From positions 103,711 to 167,710 of the forward strand of contig CADEGH010000006.1 in assembly GCA_902826835.1 (NCBI GenBank): a stretch of DNA of 64,000 bases. The letters run 5' to 3'. The position numbers and the translations under genes were made by a program. Position 1 is the stretch's first letter. Each line of letters begins with the position of its first letter. The notes under the pieces are model-generated. The model worked only from the letters and a program-made list of their open reading frames with translations, did not search any database and was not told the DNA's origin. Source of the DNA: an uncultured bacterium. GTDB lineage: Bacteria > Planctomycetota > GCA-002687715. Positions 47,256 through 56,629 of this stretch are shown piece by piece.

Positions 47256-49517
47256 ATGAAGCCTTCGTTCGTTTGGGCCCAGGCCCTTGTGCTCAGCCTC
47301 ATCTTCCTGCCGCCCGGGTTGGGTCAGCGGACCCTCGCGGACTGCTTGCCAAGCGACTCCTGGGGCCTAGTCAGCTTCGAGGGAATCGATGCCTGTGCCC
47401 AGGCGGCCGAAAGCTTGAATCTGATCGACATTTGGAAAAAACCTGAAATCCAGGCCAAGCTCAAGCCCTTGATCGCCCGGTACCTCTCGCCCAAGGGTGA
47501 GCTGCCTCCCGACGTCACGCTGATCGCCGATCTCGTGCGCAACCACCTGTCGGGGACGATTTCCGCGGCCGCCACGAAGATGACCGTCACCTACGGGCGA
47601 TTCGGGGAGCCGATTCCGATCCCGGGGGTGGTCTTAGGGATCGACCTCGCGAAAGATGTCGAAGGCGGAGCCAAGGCGATCGCCAAGCTGATCAGTCTGA
47701 TCGCTCGGGAGCACCCGGATGTGAAAGTCCAAGACGGTGAGTTGGACGGACTCGAAGTCAGCCACGTCGATTTCCAGATCGACTCCTCCCGTCTCTCCGC
47801 GACCTGCGGTCTCATCGACAACCTGTTTGTGATCACGCTCGGAGATGCGGTGTTCCGCGAGGTGCTCGCGACCGTGAGGTCGAAGGAGTCTCGAAGCCTC
47901 GCTTCCCTCCCGTCTTTGGTCGAAGCACGTCAGGCAGTGCATGGCAGCCGCAGTTTCGAAGCCTTCATCAACATCGCCAGCGCGCGGGACCGGCTAGCCG
48001 ACTTTGTGCCTCTCGAGTGGCGCGCGATCGCGCAAAATCTCGGCCTAGGCGCGATCGATAGCCTCTATGCGGCCTCGAGTGTTCATGCCAAAGAAGGCGA
48101 ACTCCTGATTTGGACCGGCGCCAAGGCTCCTCGGCGCGGCCTCTTGCAGCTCTCCCAAGACGGTGCTTTGTCGGCCCACGCTCAGCGCCTCAGCTCTGCA
48201 TCATCCGTGTTCAGCATGGCCTCCAAGGTACCGGCCAAAGAGCTGTTCGATTTGGCGGAGTCCGCGGTCCTCCCCCACCTCCCGGCGCGGGAGGCCAAGG
48301 TGGTGGCGAGATTCCTGAAGCAGATCAAACAAGGGGCGACCAACGTCGCTCCCGATCTGCTGGAGGTGATCGGCGATGAACTGGTCGTGTCCGCAGAACT
48401 GGGCCGACTGACCCCGGTTCCCGCCGTCGTGGCTTCGTTCGGGCTCAGAAACCAGGCTCGAGCGGAGGAGATATTCAAGAAAGGCATGGAAGCCGCGGCC
48501 ATCGAGGTCAAGACCGTGGATTTCGAGGGAACCGCCCTGCACATGGTGGATATCAGTCAGTTCATGCCTGACGCGCCCATCGAGATCAAATTTCAACCCA
48601 CGATCTGCTTCCATGACTCGCACCTCATGGTCGGACTGACTCGCATCAATCTCCAGAACGCGCTGAAGAGGCTCAAGGACCCGAACTCGAAGTCCTTCGC
48701 GAATCCGGAGGCTTTCACGCGCGGGTTTCCCGGGATGACCTCGGATCAACCCTCATTTTGGATCTATGCCGATGCCGCCAAGGGCATCGAACGGGCCTGG
48801 ACCTACATTGAGAATCAGGTCATGCGAGGCCTGGATGAAGCTTTGATGGGGTCCGGGGTGTCGGCGCGCGAGCTGCCCATCGAAGAGATCATCGCCTCCC
48901 TTCCCCCGCTCGCGGTGTCTGGAAGCGGCACTCCTCACGGCGTGGCGCTGCGCGTGCGCGCACCCTTGGTCACGGCACTGCCGGCCTTGGCCTCGTACTA
49001 CTTCAAGAATTTCGAGGGCAACCCACTCGCCCCCTTGCTCATGGTCGGAGTCCACCAAACCACCGAGTATCCCGCGACCGCCGTGGACCATGCGGCACCT
49101 GCCCCGGAGGAGGGCTCGAATCAGCCCATCAACCCTCTGACGCCCGGCGACCCCGCCGAGGACGGATTCCGTCGTCGGTTGGCGGAGATCGAGCAGGCGA
49201 TCGAGCACGCTCCCTCTGGGGCCGCGGTGGCGCTGCGCTACCAGCGCGCCAATCTGCTCCACCGGCTGCGCCAGTTCGAGCCGGCTTTCTTAGATTTCAA
49301 GGCGGCGGTCGAGGGAGGACACGCCAGTGAAACCGCGGCCTACAACGCGGCCTGCTGCTTGAGCCTTCTCGGCCGTGCGGATGAGGCGTTGACTTGGCTC
49401 GAAAGGGCGAAGAAGGAGGGGTTCCGCAACCGGGAACTCGCCGCCAAGGACTCCGACTTGGACCCCCTCCGCCAAGACGAGCGATTCTCCGCCTGGCTAT
49501 CCTCTTTGCGCCGCTGA
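47256..49517 (+). CDS. Exported hypothetical protein with TPR-type C-terminus
   Basis: Encodes 753 residues with a signal peptide (MKPSFVWAQALVLSLIFLPPGLGQ). The central 600 residues are alpha/beta with many repeats of VGLTRINLQNAL- and FSMASKVPAKELFDLAES-type helices, similar to the DUF3352-like exported proteins of this phylum. Residues about 630-753 contain tetratricopeptide-like helices (VALRYQRANLLHRLRQFEPA, AAYNAACCLSLLGRADEAL). No enzymatic motif is seen. It is likely a periplasmic or envelope protein for protein contacts. The assignment of the central part is tentative. Confidence 0.6.
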   Translation: MKPSFVWAQALVLSLIFLPPGLGQRTLADCLPSDSWGLVSFEGIDACAQAAESLNLIDIWKKPEIQAKLKPLIARYLSPKGELPPDVTLIADLVRNHLSGTISAAATKMTVTYGRFGEPIPIPGVVLGIDLAKDVEGGAKAIAKLISLIAREHPDVKVQDGELDGLEVSHVDFQIDSSRLSATCGLIDNLFVITLGDAVFREVLATVRSKESRSLASLPSLVEARQAVHGSRSFEAFINIASARDRLADFVPLEWRAIAQNLGLGAIDSLYAASSVHAKEGELLIWTGAKAPRRGLLQLSQDGALSAHAQRLSSASSVFSMASKVPAKELFDLAESAVLPHLPAREAKVVARFLKQIKQGATNVAPDLLEVIGDELVVSAELGRLTPVPAVVASFGLRNQARAEEIFKKGMEAAAIEVKTVDFEGTALHMVDISQFMPDAPIEIKFQPTICFHDSHLMVGLTRINLQNALKRLKDPNSKSFANPEAFTRGFPGMTSDQPSFWIYADAAKGIERAWTYIENQVMRGLDEALMGSGVSARELPIEEIIASLPPLAVSGSGTPHGVALRVRAPLVTALPALASYYFKNFEGNPLAPLLMVGVHQTTEYPATAVDHAAPAPEEGSNQPINPLTPGDPAEDGFRRRLAEIEQAIEHAPSGAAVALRYQRANLLHRLRQFEPAFLDFKAAVEGGHASETAAYNAACCLSLLGRADEALTWLERAKKEGFRNRELAAKDSDLDPLRQDERFSAWLSSLRR

Positions 49518-49580
49518 ACCGACGGATCCGGCCCCGGCGCCCTTGGGGTCCTGCCATGGGGTTGGCACCATGCGCGCGGT

Positions 49581-49610
49581 TTGGGCTTGCGGTGCGCCCC
49601 TCGCTACTCT
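49581..49610 (+). promoter_or_regulatory. Possible promoter of the EF-G gene
   Basis: TTGGGC (49581-49586) and TACTCT (49605-49610) are spaced by 18 bp, loosely like -35 and -10 boxes, about 70 nt before the EF-G start. The consensus match is poor, so this is only a candidate. Confidence 0.2.
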
Positions 49611-49677
49611 TCGTTCGTGAGCCGGCTCGGCCGTGCTCGGCAGGGATCGTGCGCGCAGAACACCTGGGAATCCGGCC

Positions 49678-51765
49678 ATGGCACTCGATCTTTCGAAGTT
49701 CCGCAACATCGGGATCAGCGCGCACATCGACTCGGGCAAGACGACCCTGAGCGAGCGCATCCTGTTCTACACCAAGCGCATCCATGCGATTCACGAGGTG
49801 AAGGGCAAAGACGGCGTCGGGGCCACCATGGATTCCATGGACCTCGAGCGTGAGCGTGGCATCACGATCGCGTCGGCGTCGACCCACGTGACTTGGAAGA
49901 ACTACCACATCAACCTGATCGATACGCCCGGCCACGTCGACTTCACCATCGAGGTCGAACGGTCGCTGCGCGTGCTCGACGGGGCGATCTTGGTGCTCTG
50001 CGGCGTCGCTGGCGTGCAGAGCCAGTCGATCACCGTCGACCGTCAAATGCGGCGCTACAACGTCCCGCGCCTCGCGTTCGTCAACAAATGCGATCGGGTC
50101 GGCGCCAACCCATTCCGTGTCTGCGATCAGCTTCGCGAGAAGCTGCGCTTGAACGCGGTGATGGTGCAGATCCCGATCGGCCTCGAAAATGACCACCGGG
50201 GTATGGTGGACCTCATCACGATGAAGGCCCACTTCTTCGACGGTGACAACGGCGAGAAGATCCGCATTGAAGAAATCCCCGCGGACCTTCTCGACGAAGC
50301 CGAGGCTCGGCGCGAAGTGATGATCGACGCCGCCTCCAGCTTCGACGATGCGTTGCTCGAAGCCGCCCTCGAAGGCAAGGCTACCGAGGAGCAAATTCGC
50401 AGCGCGATCCGCAAGGGCGTGTTGGCTTTGCAACTGGTGCCGGTGTTCTGCGGCAGCGCCTACAAGAACAAGGGCGTCCAGCTCTTGCTCGACGCGGTCA
50501 CGCACTTTTTGCCCGATCCGACGGAAGTGAAGAACGAGGCCCTCAATCCGGAAAACGAGGCGGAGAAGGTCAACACGACCTGCAACCCCAAGGACCCGCT
50601 TCTCGCCTACGCCTTCAAGCTCCAAGAAGGACCCTACGGCCAGCTCACCTACCTGCGCTTGTACCAGGGGTCGTTCGGTAAGGGCGATGTCATGGAGAAC
50701 GCGCGCACCCGTCGCACCGTGCGCGTTTCCCGGCTCGTGCGCATGCACTCCGACCAGATGGAGGACATCGACCGTGCCGAGGCCGGCGACATCGTCGCGC
50801 TCTTCGGAATTGACTGCGCCTCCGGCGACACCTTCCGCCAGGAGGGGGTCAACTTAGTGCTCTCCTCCATGCACGTGCCGGAACCGGTCATCAGCCTCGC
50901 GATTTCGGTGAAGGACCGCAAACTCGTCAGTAACCTCTCGAAGGCCATCCAGCGCTTCGTGAAGGAAGACCCCACCTTCCGGGCTGCGGTCGACCCCAAG
51001 ACGGGCGAGACCATAGTCTCGGGAATGGGTGAGCTTCACCTCGACGTGTACATCGAACGGATCAGGCGCGAGTACGGTACGGACTGCTCGGTCGGAGCTC
51101 CGCGAGTCGCCTACAAGGAGCGACTCACGAAGGAGATCGACTACAACTACGTCCACAAGAAACAGACTGGCGGCTCCGGCCAGTACGGCAAGATCCTCGG
51201 CACCATCGGACCGAACGAGTCCGGCGAGTACGAGTTCGTCAACGACGTGACTGGCGGCAACGTCCCCAAGGAGTACATCTCTTCAGTCGAGAAGGGCTTC
51301 CGCTCCATGCTGGAAGAGGGACCGCTGATCGGGGCTCCGGTGCACGGGTTGAAAGTCGTCCTGAACGACGGTGGGTACCACGCGGTCGACTCGTCGGATA
51401 TGGCCTTCCAAGCGGCAGCTCGCGGCGCTTTCCGGGAGTTTTACGGCAAGGCCGGGCCGCAGGCGCTCGAGCCTATCATGAGCGTGAGCATCGAAGGTCC
51501 TTCGGAATTTCAAGGCGAGATCGTCGGCACCGTCTTGCAGCGCCGCGGTATCCTGATCGGGACGACCGAAGATTCCGGCTTTGTCCGCATCGAAGCTGAG
51601 GTCCCCTTGGCCGAGATGTTCGGATACGCCACGACGCTTCGTTCGGCGACGCAAGGCAAGGCGGAGTTCTCGATGGAATTCCATCGCTACTCCCCGGCCC
51701 CGAAGCCGGTCGAGGAAGAGTTGGTGAAGAAGTACGAAGCCGAGCGTGCGGCCCGCAACAAGTGA
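49678..51765 (+). CDS. fusA: Elongation factor G of mitochondrial/spd type
   Basis: GTPase that drives tRNA-mRNA translocation on the ribosome. There are 695 residues. G1 is [10 protein letters not shown], not the usual AHVDAGKTT, which with TERILFYT-like [20 protein letters not shown] is typical of mitochondrial EF-G1 and its spirochaete-planctomycete-delta relatives (spdEFG1). G2 and G3 ([30 protein letters not shown]), G4 (NKCDRVGA) and the domain IV loop ([19 protein letters not shown]) are intact. The downstream domains III-V are complete. Start ATG 49678. The genome may hold a separate canonical EF-G elsewhere. Confidence 0.93.
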   Translation: MALDLSKFRNIGISAHIDSGKTTLSERILFYTKRIHAIHEVKGKDGVGATMDSMDLERERGITIASASTHVTWKNYHINLIDTPGHVDFTIEVERSLRVLDGAILVLCGVAGVQSQSITVDRQMRRYNVPRLAFVNKCDRVGANPFRVCDQLREKLRLNAVMVQIPIGLENDHRGMVDLITMKAHFFDGDNGEKIRIEEIPADLLDEAEARREVMIDAASSFDDALLEAALEGKATEEQIRSAIRKGVLALQLVPVFCGSAYKNKGVQLLLDAVTHFLPDPTEVKNEALNPENEAEKVNTTCNPKDPLLAYAFKLQEGPYGQLTYLRLYQGSFGKGDVMENARTRRTVRVSRLVRMHSDQMEDIDRAEAGDIVALFGIDCASGDTFRQEGVNLVLSSMHVPEPVISLAISVKDRKLVSNLSKAIQRFVKEDPTFRAAVDPKTGETIVSGMGELHLDVYIERIRREYGTDCSVGAPRVAYKERLTKEIDYNYVHKKQTGGSGQYGKILGTIGPNESGEYEFVNDVTGGNVPKEYISSVEKGFRSMLEEGPLIGAPVHGLKVVLNDGGYHAVDSSDMAFQAAARGAFREFYGKAGPQALEPIMSVSIEGPSEFQGEIVGTVLQRRGILIGTTEDSGFVRIEAEVPLAEMFGYATTLRSATQGKAEFSMEFHRYSPAPKPVEEELVKKYEAERAARNK

Positions 51766-51775
51766 GGGAGCTCCC

Positions 51776-52480
51776 ATGGTCAAGAACCCTGTCGATGCGA
51801 ACAAGCCCCTGAGAGTGCTGGAAAAGGCGCTCCAGGGCGGACTCGGGCTCGGAAATGTGGGTGTCGTCACGAGTCGACACGGCGTCGGCAAGCTCGCGGT
51901 CATCACGTCGATGGGGATCGACAAGGCGATGCGCGGGCGACCGGTCTTGCACGTCGCGCTGGGCGAAAGTGTCTCCGACATCCGCGCGTACCGAGACGAG
52001 ATCCTGAGCGAAATCCTGGAAAGCGTCGATGCGCAAAACCGCGGCGACGTGAAGACCAAAGTCGATCGCTCAACGCAGATCTACACCTACCGGCATGACA
52101 CCCTGACCCTGCCCAAGCTGGCGCAGACCCTGGACAACCTTGCCGACCACGCGGACTTCCGCCCGGAGATGATCGAGATCCAAGGCTGGCCCGACTTCCG
52201 CACCTGCGATGCGGGCGATGTGCGCGATCTCAAGCGGTTCGCCGCGGCCGCCAAGTGCGAGATCTGGCTCGCCGCGCATACCACGAGCAGCGATGCCGTG
52301 GATTCTCGCGGAGTTCCGGACTTCCTGGCTCGCTGCGAGTCTGACCTTTCGGTCATCCTCGCCCTCGATCCGACCGGCGACCAAGTCCAGCTTCGCTTCG
52401 TGAAGGTCCACGGCGCGCCGGCTCCCGCCAACGTTCACCTGGCCTTCGATCCCAATTCGATGCTCTTGCGCTGGCGGTGA
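51776..52480 (+). CDS. RecA/KaiC-like protein with a degenerate P-loop
   Basis: A 234-residue soluble protein, ATG 51776 with GGGAG 6 nt upstream. The N-terminal part (LGNVGVVTSRHGVGKLAVIT) resembles a RecA-like Walker A, but the site is RHGVGKL, where the Ser/Thr after Lys is replaced by Leu. Further elements (GRPVLHVALGES; FAAAAKCEIWLAAHTTSSD; LSVILALDP) follow the KaiC/DnaB-like order of strands. ATP hydrolysis is doubtful. The gene lies 10 nt after EF-G and overlaps the next gene (GTGA). Its function is not recognised. Confidence 0.6.
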   Translation: MVKNPVDANKPLRVLEKALQGGLGLGNVGVVTSRHGVGKLAVITSMGIDKAMRGRPVLHVALGESVSDIRAYRDEILSEILESVDAQNRGDVKTKVDRSTQIYTYRHDTLTLPKLAQTLDNLADHADFRPEMIEIQGWPDFRTCDAGDVRDLKRFAAAAKCEIWLAAHTTSSDAVDSRGVPDFLARCESDLSVILALDPTGDQVQLRFVKVHGAPAPANVHLAFDPNSMLLRWR

Positions 52481-54708
52481 GCTTGAAGATCACGATCCTT
52501 GGCGGAGGCCCTGCCGGCCTCTATCTGGCCTTGCTCCTTCGCCAGTGGTGTCCGCGATCCCGAGTCGAGATCTTCGAACGCAACCGAGAGGGTGATACCT
52601 TCGGTTTCGGAGTGGTCTTCTCCGACGAAACCCTGGCGAACTTTCTCGACGCGGATCCGGTGACTGCCGCCGCTATTCGTGCTTCCTTCGTGCACTGGAG
52701 CGAGATCCACACCCACGTAGGCGGGGCGAAGACCGTATCGACCGGACACGGTTTTTCCGGGATGGGGAGAAAGCGGCTCCTCCAGATCCTCCAGAAGAGA
52801 GCGCGGGAGCTTGGGGTCGAGATTCACTTCCAGACCGACGTGGCCTCCCTGCGAAGCCTTGAACCGGCGGATGTGATCGTGGTCGCGGACGGAGTCAACA
52901 GCCGATTCCGCGAGGAACTGGCTTCCAAGCTCTCCCCCTCTGTCGACTGGCGACTGTCGCGGTTTTCATGGCTGGGCACCGACTATCCACTCTCGGCGTT
53001 CACGTTTCTCTTCCAGCCTTCCCCCCACGGTCTCTTCGTCGTTCACGCCTATCCCTACGAAGATGGGCTATCGACCTGGATCGTCGAATGCAACGAAGAG
53101 ACTTGGAAGCGCGCCGGCCTGGACCATGCCGACGACGACGCAACGGTGGCAATTCTCGGACCGGTGTTCCGCGATTTCCTGGGATCCCATCGACTCATTC
53201 CCAACCGTTCGATATGGCGTCGTTTCCCCACGATCCGCTGTGAGAAGTGGTCCGCCGGTAACGTCGTTCTCCTCGGCGACGCCGTCCACACCGCCCACTT
53301 CTCGATTGGATCCGGGACCAAGTTGGCGATGGAAGGTGCGATATCACTGGCACGTGCTCTGTCCGAGGAACCCACTTCCGAGGTCGCCTTCGCGCGCTAC
53401 GAACGAGAGCGGAAGATCGAGACGCTCAAGCTCCAACGGGCGGCACAGACGAGTCTGGAGTGGTTCGAACATCCTGATCGCTACCTGAAACAGGGTCCGC
53501 AGCAGTTCTCGTTCAACTTGATGACCCGTTCGAAGCGGATCACCTACGACAATCTGCGACAACGCGACCCGGCCTTGGTCCTGGCCGCGAATCGGGAAGT
53601 CTTGCCCCAGACGGCGGACTTTCCGCCGGCGTTCAGTCCGTTCCAGTTGCGAGACCTCCGGCTCCCGAATCGGGTAGTCGTGAGCCCCATGTGCCAATAC
53701 TCGGCCGAAGCCGGAGTGCCTGGCGATTGGCACCTCGTCCATCTCGGGAGTCGCGCGGTCGGGGGCGCAGGACTCGTCATCGCGGAGATGACCAACGTCT
53801 CATCGGAGGGTCGGATCACCCTGGGGTGCACCGGCCTTTGGAATGACACCCAGGCGCAGGCTTGGGAGCGCATCGTTCAATTTGTGCACCGGTCGAGCCA
53901 GGCGAAGATTGGCATCCAGATCGCTCATGCCGGACGCAAGGGCTCCGCGCTGCGTCCCTGGGACGGTCCGGACGGGCCTCTTCCTCCCTCCGAGCGGTGG
54001 ACCACTCTGGCGCCTTCCCCCCTGCCCTTCTCCGCCGGTTGGCCGACACCGCGCGAGATGGACGAATCCGATCTCGAGCGCACGCGGCAGCAATTCGTGG
54101 CCTCCACGCGACTCGCCGACCGCTGTGGATTCGATCTCGTCGAACTCCACATGGCGCATGGATACCTGCTTTCGAGTTTCCTCTCGCCGCTGTCGAACCG
54201 GCGAACCGATCAGTGGGGTGGAAGCCTAGAGGCTCGCCTCCGCTACCCACTGAGTGTCCTTTCGGCGGTGCGGACGGCGTGGCCGGCCAAGAAGCCGATT
54301 TCGGTCCGCATCAGTGCCACCGACTGGGTCAAGGAAGGTGGCATGACCTCCGACGACTCCGTCCTTGTGGCACGAGCTCTCAAAGACCACGGCTGCGACA
54401 TCGTCGATGTTTCGACGGGGGGCGTTTCGCCGGACGGGCGGCCCGAGTACGGCCGGATGTATCAGGTACCGTTCGCGGAGCGTATCCGCCACGAAGTGGG
54501 AATTCCGGTCATGGCGGTCGGGGCCATCCAATCGATTGACCACGTGAACACCGTGATCCTGGCCGGCCGAGCCGATCTTTGTGCGATTGCTCGATCCCAT
54601 CTCTACGACCCCTATTTGACCTTGCACGCAGCCGCCGACGCCGGAATCTCCGCCGATTTTTGGCCTGCCCAATACCGCGCGGGCAGCGCGCGACCCCGGA
54701 GCGACTGA
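52477..54708 (+). CDS. FAD-monooxygenase/OYE-type reductase fusion (2-aminobenzoyl-CoA monooxygenase/reductase-like)
   Basis: A 743-residue fusion. The N-terminal half is a flavin monooxygenase of the salicylate-hydroxylase/salicylyl-CoA type: KITILGGGPAGLYLALLLRQ, VVADGVNSRFREEL, VVLLGDAVHTAHFSIGSGTK. The C-terminal half from about residue 383 is an Old-Yellow-Enzyme reductase: LRLPNRVVVSPMCQYSAEAG, LHMAHGYLLSSFLSPLSNRR and WGGSLEARLRYPL. This order matches 2-aminobenzoyl-CoA monooxygenase/reductase and the bifunctional salicylyl-CoA 5-hydroxylases. It likely hydroxylates an aromatic acyl-CoA and reduces it. It starts at GTG 52477, overlapping the previous stop. No CoA ligase is seen nearby. 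Confidence 0.85.
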   Translation: MSLKITILGGGPAGLYLALLLRQWCPRSRVEIFERNREGDTFGFGVVFSDETLANFLDADPVTAAAIRASFVHWSEIHTHVGGAKTVSTGHGFSGMGRKRLLQILQKRARELGVEIHFQTDVASLRSLEPADVIVVADGVNSRFREELASKLSPSVDWRLSRFSWLGTDYPLSAFTFLFQPSPHGLFVVHAYPYEDGLSTWIVECNEETWKRAGLDHADDDATVAILGPVFRDFLGSHRLIPNRSIWRRFPTIRCEKWSAGNVVLLGDAVHTAHFSIGSGTKLAMEGAISLARALSEEPTSEVAFARYERERKIETLKLQRAAQTSLEWFEHPDRYLKQGPQQFSFNLMTRSKRITYDNLRQRDPALVLAANREVLPQTADFPPAFSPFQLRDLRLPNRVVVSPMCQYSAEAGVPGDWHLVHLGSRAVGGAGLVIAEMTNVSSEGRITLGCTGLWNDTQAQAWERIVQFVHRSSQAKIGIQIAHAGRKGSALRPWDGPDGPLPPSERWTTLAPSPLPFSAGWPTPREMDESDLERTRQQFVASTRLADRCGFDLVELHMAHGYLLSSFLSPLSNRRTDQWGGSLEARLRYPLSVLSAVRTAWPAKKPISVRISATDWVKEGGMTSDDSVLVARALKDHGCDIVDVSTGGVSPDGRPEYGRMYQVPFAERIRHEVGIPVMAVGAIQSIDHVNTVILAGRADLCAIARSHLYDPYLTLHAAADAGISADFWPAQYRAGSARPRSD

Positions 54709-54711
54709 TCC

Positions 54712-56322
54712 ATGAAACGTTCGAAATCCACCGGGCGTCCGCGCGCCAAAGGCGGACCCCGCGGGGACCACTCTCGCACCGGGCCGAGCTTCACGATCGT
54801 TCACGAGGATGACGACCTCGTGGTGGTCGACAAGCCGCCCGGATTGCTCAGCGCTACTCCTCCCGGCTCGGACGAGCCCAGCGTCTTTCGGATGTTGCAG
54901 GAAGCCCTTCGATCCAAGTCGAAGGAGCGCGCGGTCTGGATCATCCACCGCCTCGACCGGGAGGCCTCCGGTCTGCTGGTATTCGCCCGCACTGAAAACG
55001 CCTTCCGTTGGCTGAAGGAGGACTTCCGAGCCCGGCGTGTCGAGCGGCGCTACTTGGCACTGATCGAGGGGCACTTGCCTCCGCCCACCGGTGATGAAGG
55101 TCTCTTTCAGAGCTTCCTCCGCGAAGACCGATTCGGTCATGTGCACAGTGTGTCACCCCAGCGTGGTGCTCCGCAGTCCCCGACCCAAGAGGACGATCTG
55201 GCTCGTTTGGCGGTGACCTGGTGGAAGCCGCTCGCTAGTGGCAAGGATCACTCCCTCCTGTCCCTGCGGATGGACAGCGGCCGCAAACATCAACTGCGCG
55301 TGCACCTCTCCGAGGCGGGACATCCCATCGCCGGCGATGAACGCTACGGATCCGAATCCAATCCAGTGCGGCGGCTCGCCCTGCACGCCACGCTCCTCGC
55401 TCTCAAACATCCCGCCACCGGCGTCGCTTGCCGATTCGAAAGCCCCATTCCCGATGCCTGGTGGAAAGTCGTTGGCAAAGCCCCTCCCGCCGGCGGTGAG
55501 CTAGTCGCCCTCGTGCCGAAGGTCCAGCCGAAGGCGCGTGCGAAGAACAACCTCGAAACTTCGTGGGACGGCGTCTCTGCGTGGTACGACCGTCTGATCG
55601 ACGAAGGCCGGAGCGACCATTTCTCGGAGGTGATCTACCCGGGAGCCTTGAGGCTCTTGGATGTCGCGAAGGGAGAGCGCGTGTTGGACGTGGCCTGCGG
55701 ATCCGGCCACTTTGCTCAGATGTTGGTGGGCCATGGCGCGCAAGTGACCGGTGTCGACGCCAGCGCCCAACTCGTGCGCGAAGCGGAAAGGCGGATTCCG
55801 CGGCAGCGTTTCTTGGTCGGCGATGCGAGGAGCCTGGACGATCAGGTCGGCTCCAATTTCGATGCCGCGACCTGCATCATGGCCCTCATGAACATCGATC
55901 CGGTGGAGCCGGTGTTTCGGGGCATCGCCGACCGGTTGGTGCCGAACGGGAAGGGCGTGTTCGTTTTGTTGCACCCCGCGTTCCGGGCGCCGAGACAGAC
56001 CGCCTGGGGCTTCGACGATTCGGTGAGACCACCGCGCCAATTCCGGCGTGTCGACGGGTATCTCTCGACCGGACAGTTCCAGATCGTGATGAATCCCGGC
56101 GAGGTGTCGAAGGGGGCACCCGCGGTCACTACTTGGACATTTCACCGGCCCCTTCAGCACTACATTCGAAGTCTCAGGGCCGCCGGACTTTTGGTCGAGG
56201 CAATCGAGGAGTGGCCGAGTTTGCGCCAGAGCGATCCGGGGCCACGCGCGGCCGAGGAAAATCGGATCCGGCGCGAGATCCCGTTGTTCTTGGGATTGCG
56301 GGTGCGGAAGCCGAAGCTGTGA
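54712..56322 (+). CDS. RluA-type pseudouridine synthase fused to a SAM-dependent methyltransferase
   Basis: A 536-residue fusion. Residues about 25-270 are a RluA-family pseudouridine synthase, with the catalytic Asp82 in IIHRLDREASGLLVFART, plus RRYLALIEGHL, GRKHQLRVHLSEAGHPIAGD and ERYGSE. Residues about 285-536 are a class I methyltransferase: RVLDVACGSGHFAQML (from residue 323), VTGVDASAQLVREAE, and AATCIMALMNIDPVEPVFRG. The linker is only about 20 residues (PKVQPKARAKNNLETSWDGV). The two activities would act on RNA, or the methyltransferase may have a different substrate. The start is ATG 54712, just after the preceding gene. The 3' end overlaps the opposite-strand chorismate mutase gene. 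Confidence 0.85.
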   Translation: MKRSKSTGRPRAKGGPRGDHSRTGPSFTIVHEDDDLVVVDKPPGLLSATPPGSDEPSVFRMLQEALRSKSKERAVWIIHRLDREASGLLVFARTENAFRWLKEDFRARRVERRYLALIEGHLPPPTGDEGLFQSFLREDRFGHVHSVSPQRGAPQSPTQEDDLARLAVTWWKPLASGKDHSLLSLRMDSGRKHQLRVHLSEAGHPIAGDERYGSESNPVRRLALHATLLALKHPATGVACRFESPIPDAWWKVVGKAPPAGGELVALVPKVQPKARAKNNLETSWDGVSAWYDRLIDEGRSDHFSEVIYPGALRLLDVAKGERVLDVACGSGHFAQMLVGHGAQVTGVDASAQLVREAERRIPRQRFLVGDARSLDDQVGSNFDAATCIMALMNIDPVEPVFRGIADRLVPNGKGVFVLLHPAFRAPRQTAWGFDDSVRPPRQFRRVDGYLSTGQFQIVMNPGEVSKGAPAVTTWTFHRPLQHYIRSLRAAGLLVEAIEEWPSLRQSDPGPRAAEENRIRREIPLFLGLRVRKPKL

Positions 56323-56629
56323 CTCGGGGACGTCGCGGCCGCGTCGGATAGATCCGCTGCGCGCGTAGGATCGCTCGGAACACTTTCTCCACGTACCCCG
56401 CGTGCAATCGGCCGTGCATCCGGAGCGCCACCCGGTCGATTTGTTCCCGCTCCCGTCCGGGGTCGAACGGAGGCAGTCCGAACGCGGCCTTCTGCTCCAT
56501 GATGCGCCGAGCGAGCCTCAACCGCTGGGCATGTAGCCGGAAGATCGCCAAGTTCAGGCTGTCCATCTCGCGCCGAAGCACTCGCAGTTTCCGCCGGTTC
56601 GCCTCGGTGGTTGGTAGGGTTTTGCGCAT
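56174..56629 (-). CDS. Chorismate mutase (AroQ-type) with antisense-derived tail
   Basis: Catalyses chorismate to prephenate. The AroQ helical pattern is clear: LRVLRREMDSLNLAIFRLHA, R36 in the AQR, K47 in MEQK, and FDPGREREQIDRV; the key Arg, Lys and Asp/Arg/Glu residues are all present. The start ATG 56629 has a strong ribosome-binding site (GAGGAG, 5 nt). It shares bases with the opposite-strand ATG 56628 of the U32 gene. Residues about 103-151 are a Pro/Arg/Ala-rich low-complexity tail. This tail is encoded antisense to the last 149 bp of the fusion gene, which suggests a lost stop codon. The enzyme domain is complete without it. Confidence 0.8.
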   Translation of the reverse strand: MRKTLPTTEANRRKLRVLRREMDSLNLAIFRLHAQRLRLARRIMEQKAAFGLPPFDPGREREQIDRVALRMHGRLHAGYVEKVFRAILRAQRIYPTRPRRPRVTASASAPAIPRTTGSRAGSDFPRPRVAPDRSGANSATPRLPRPKVRRP

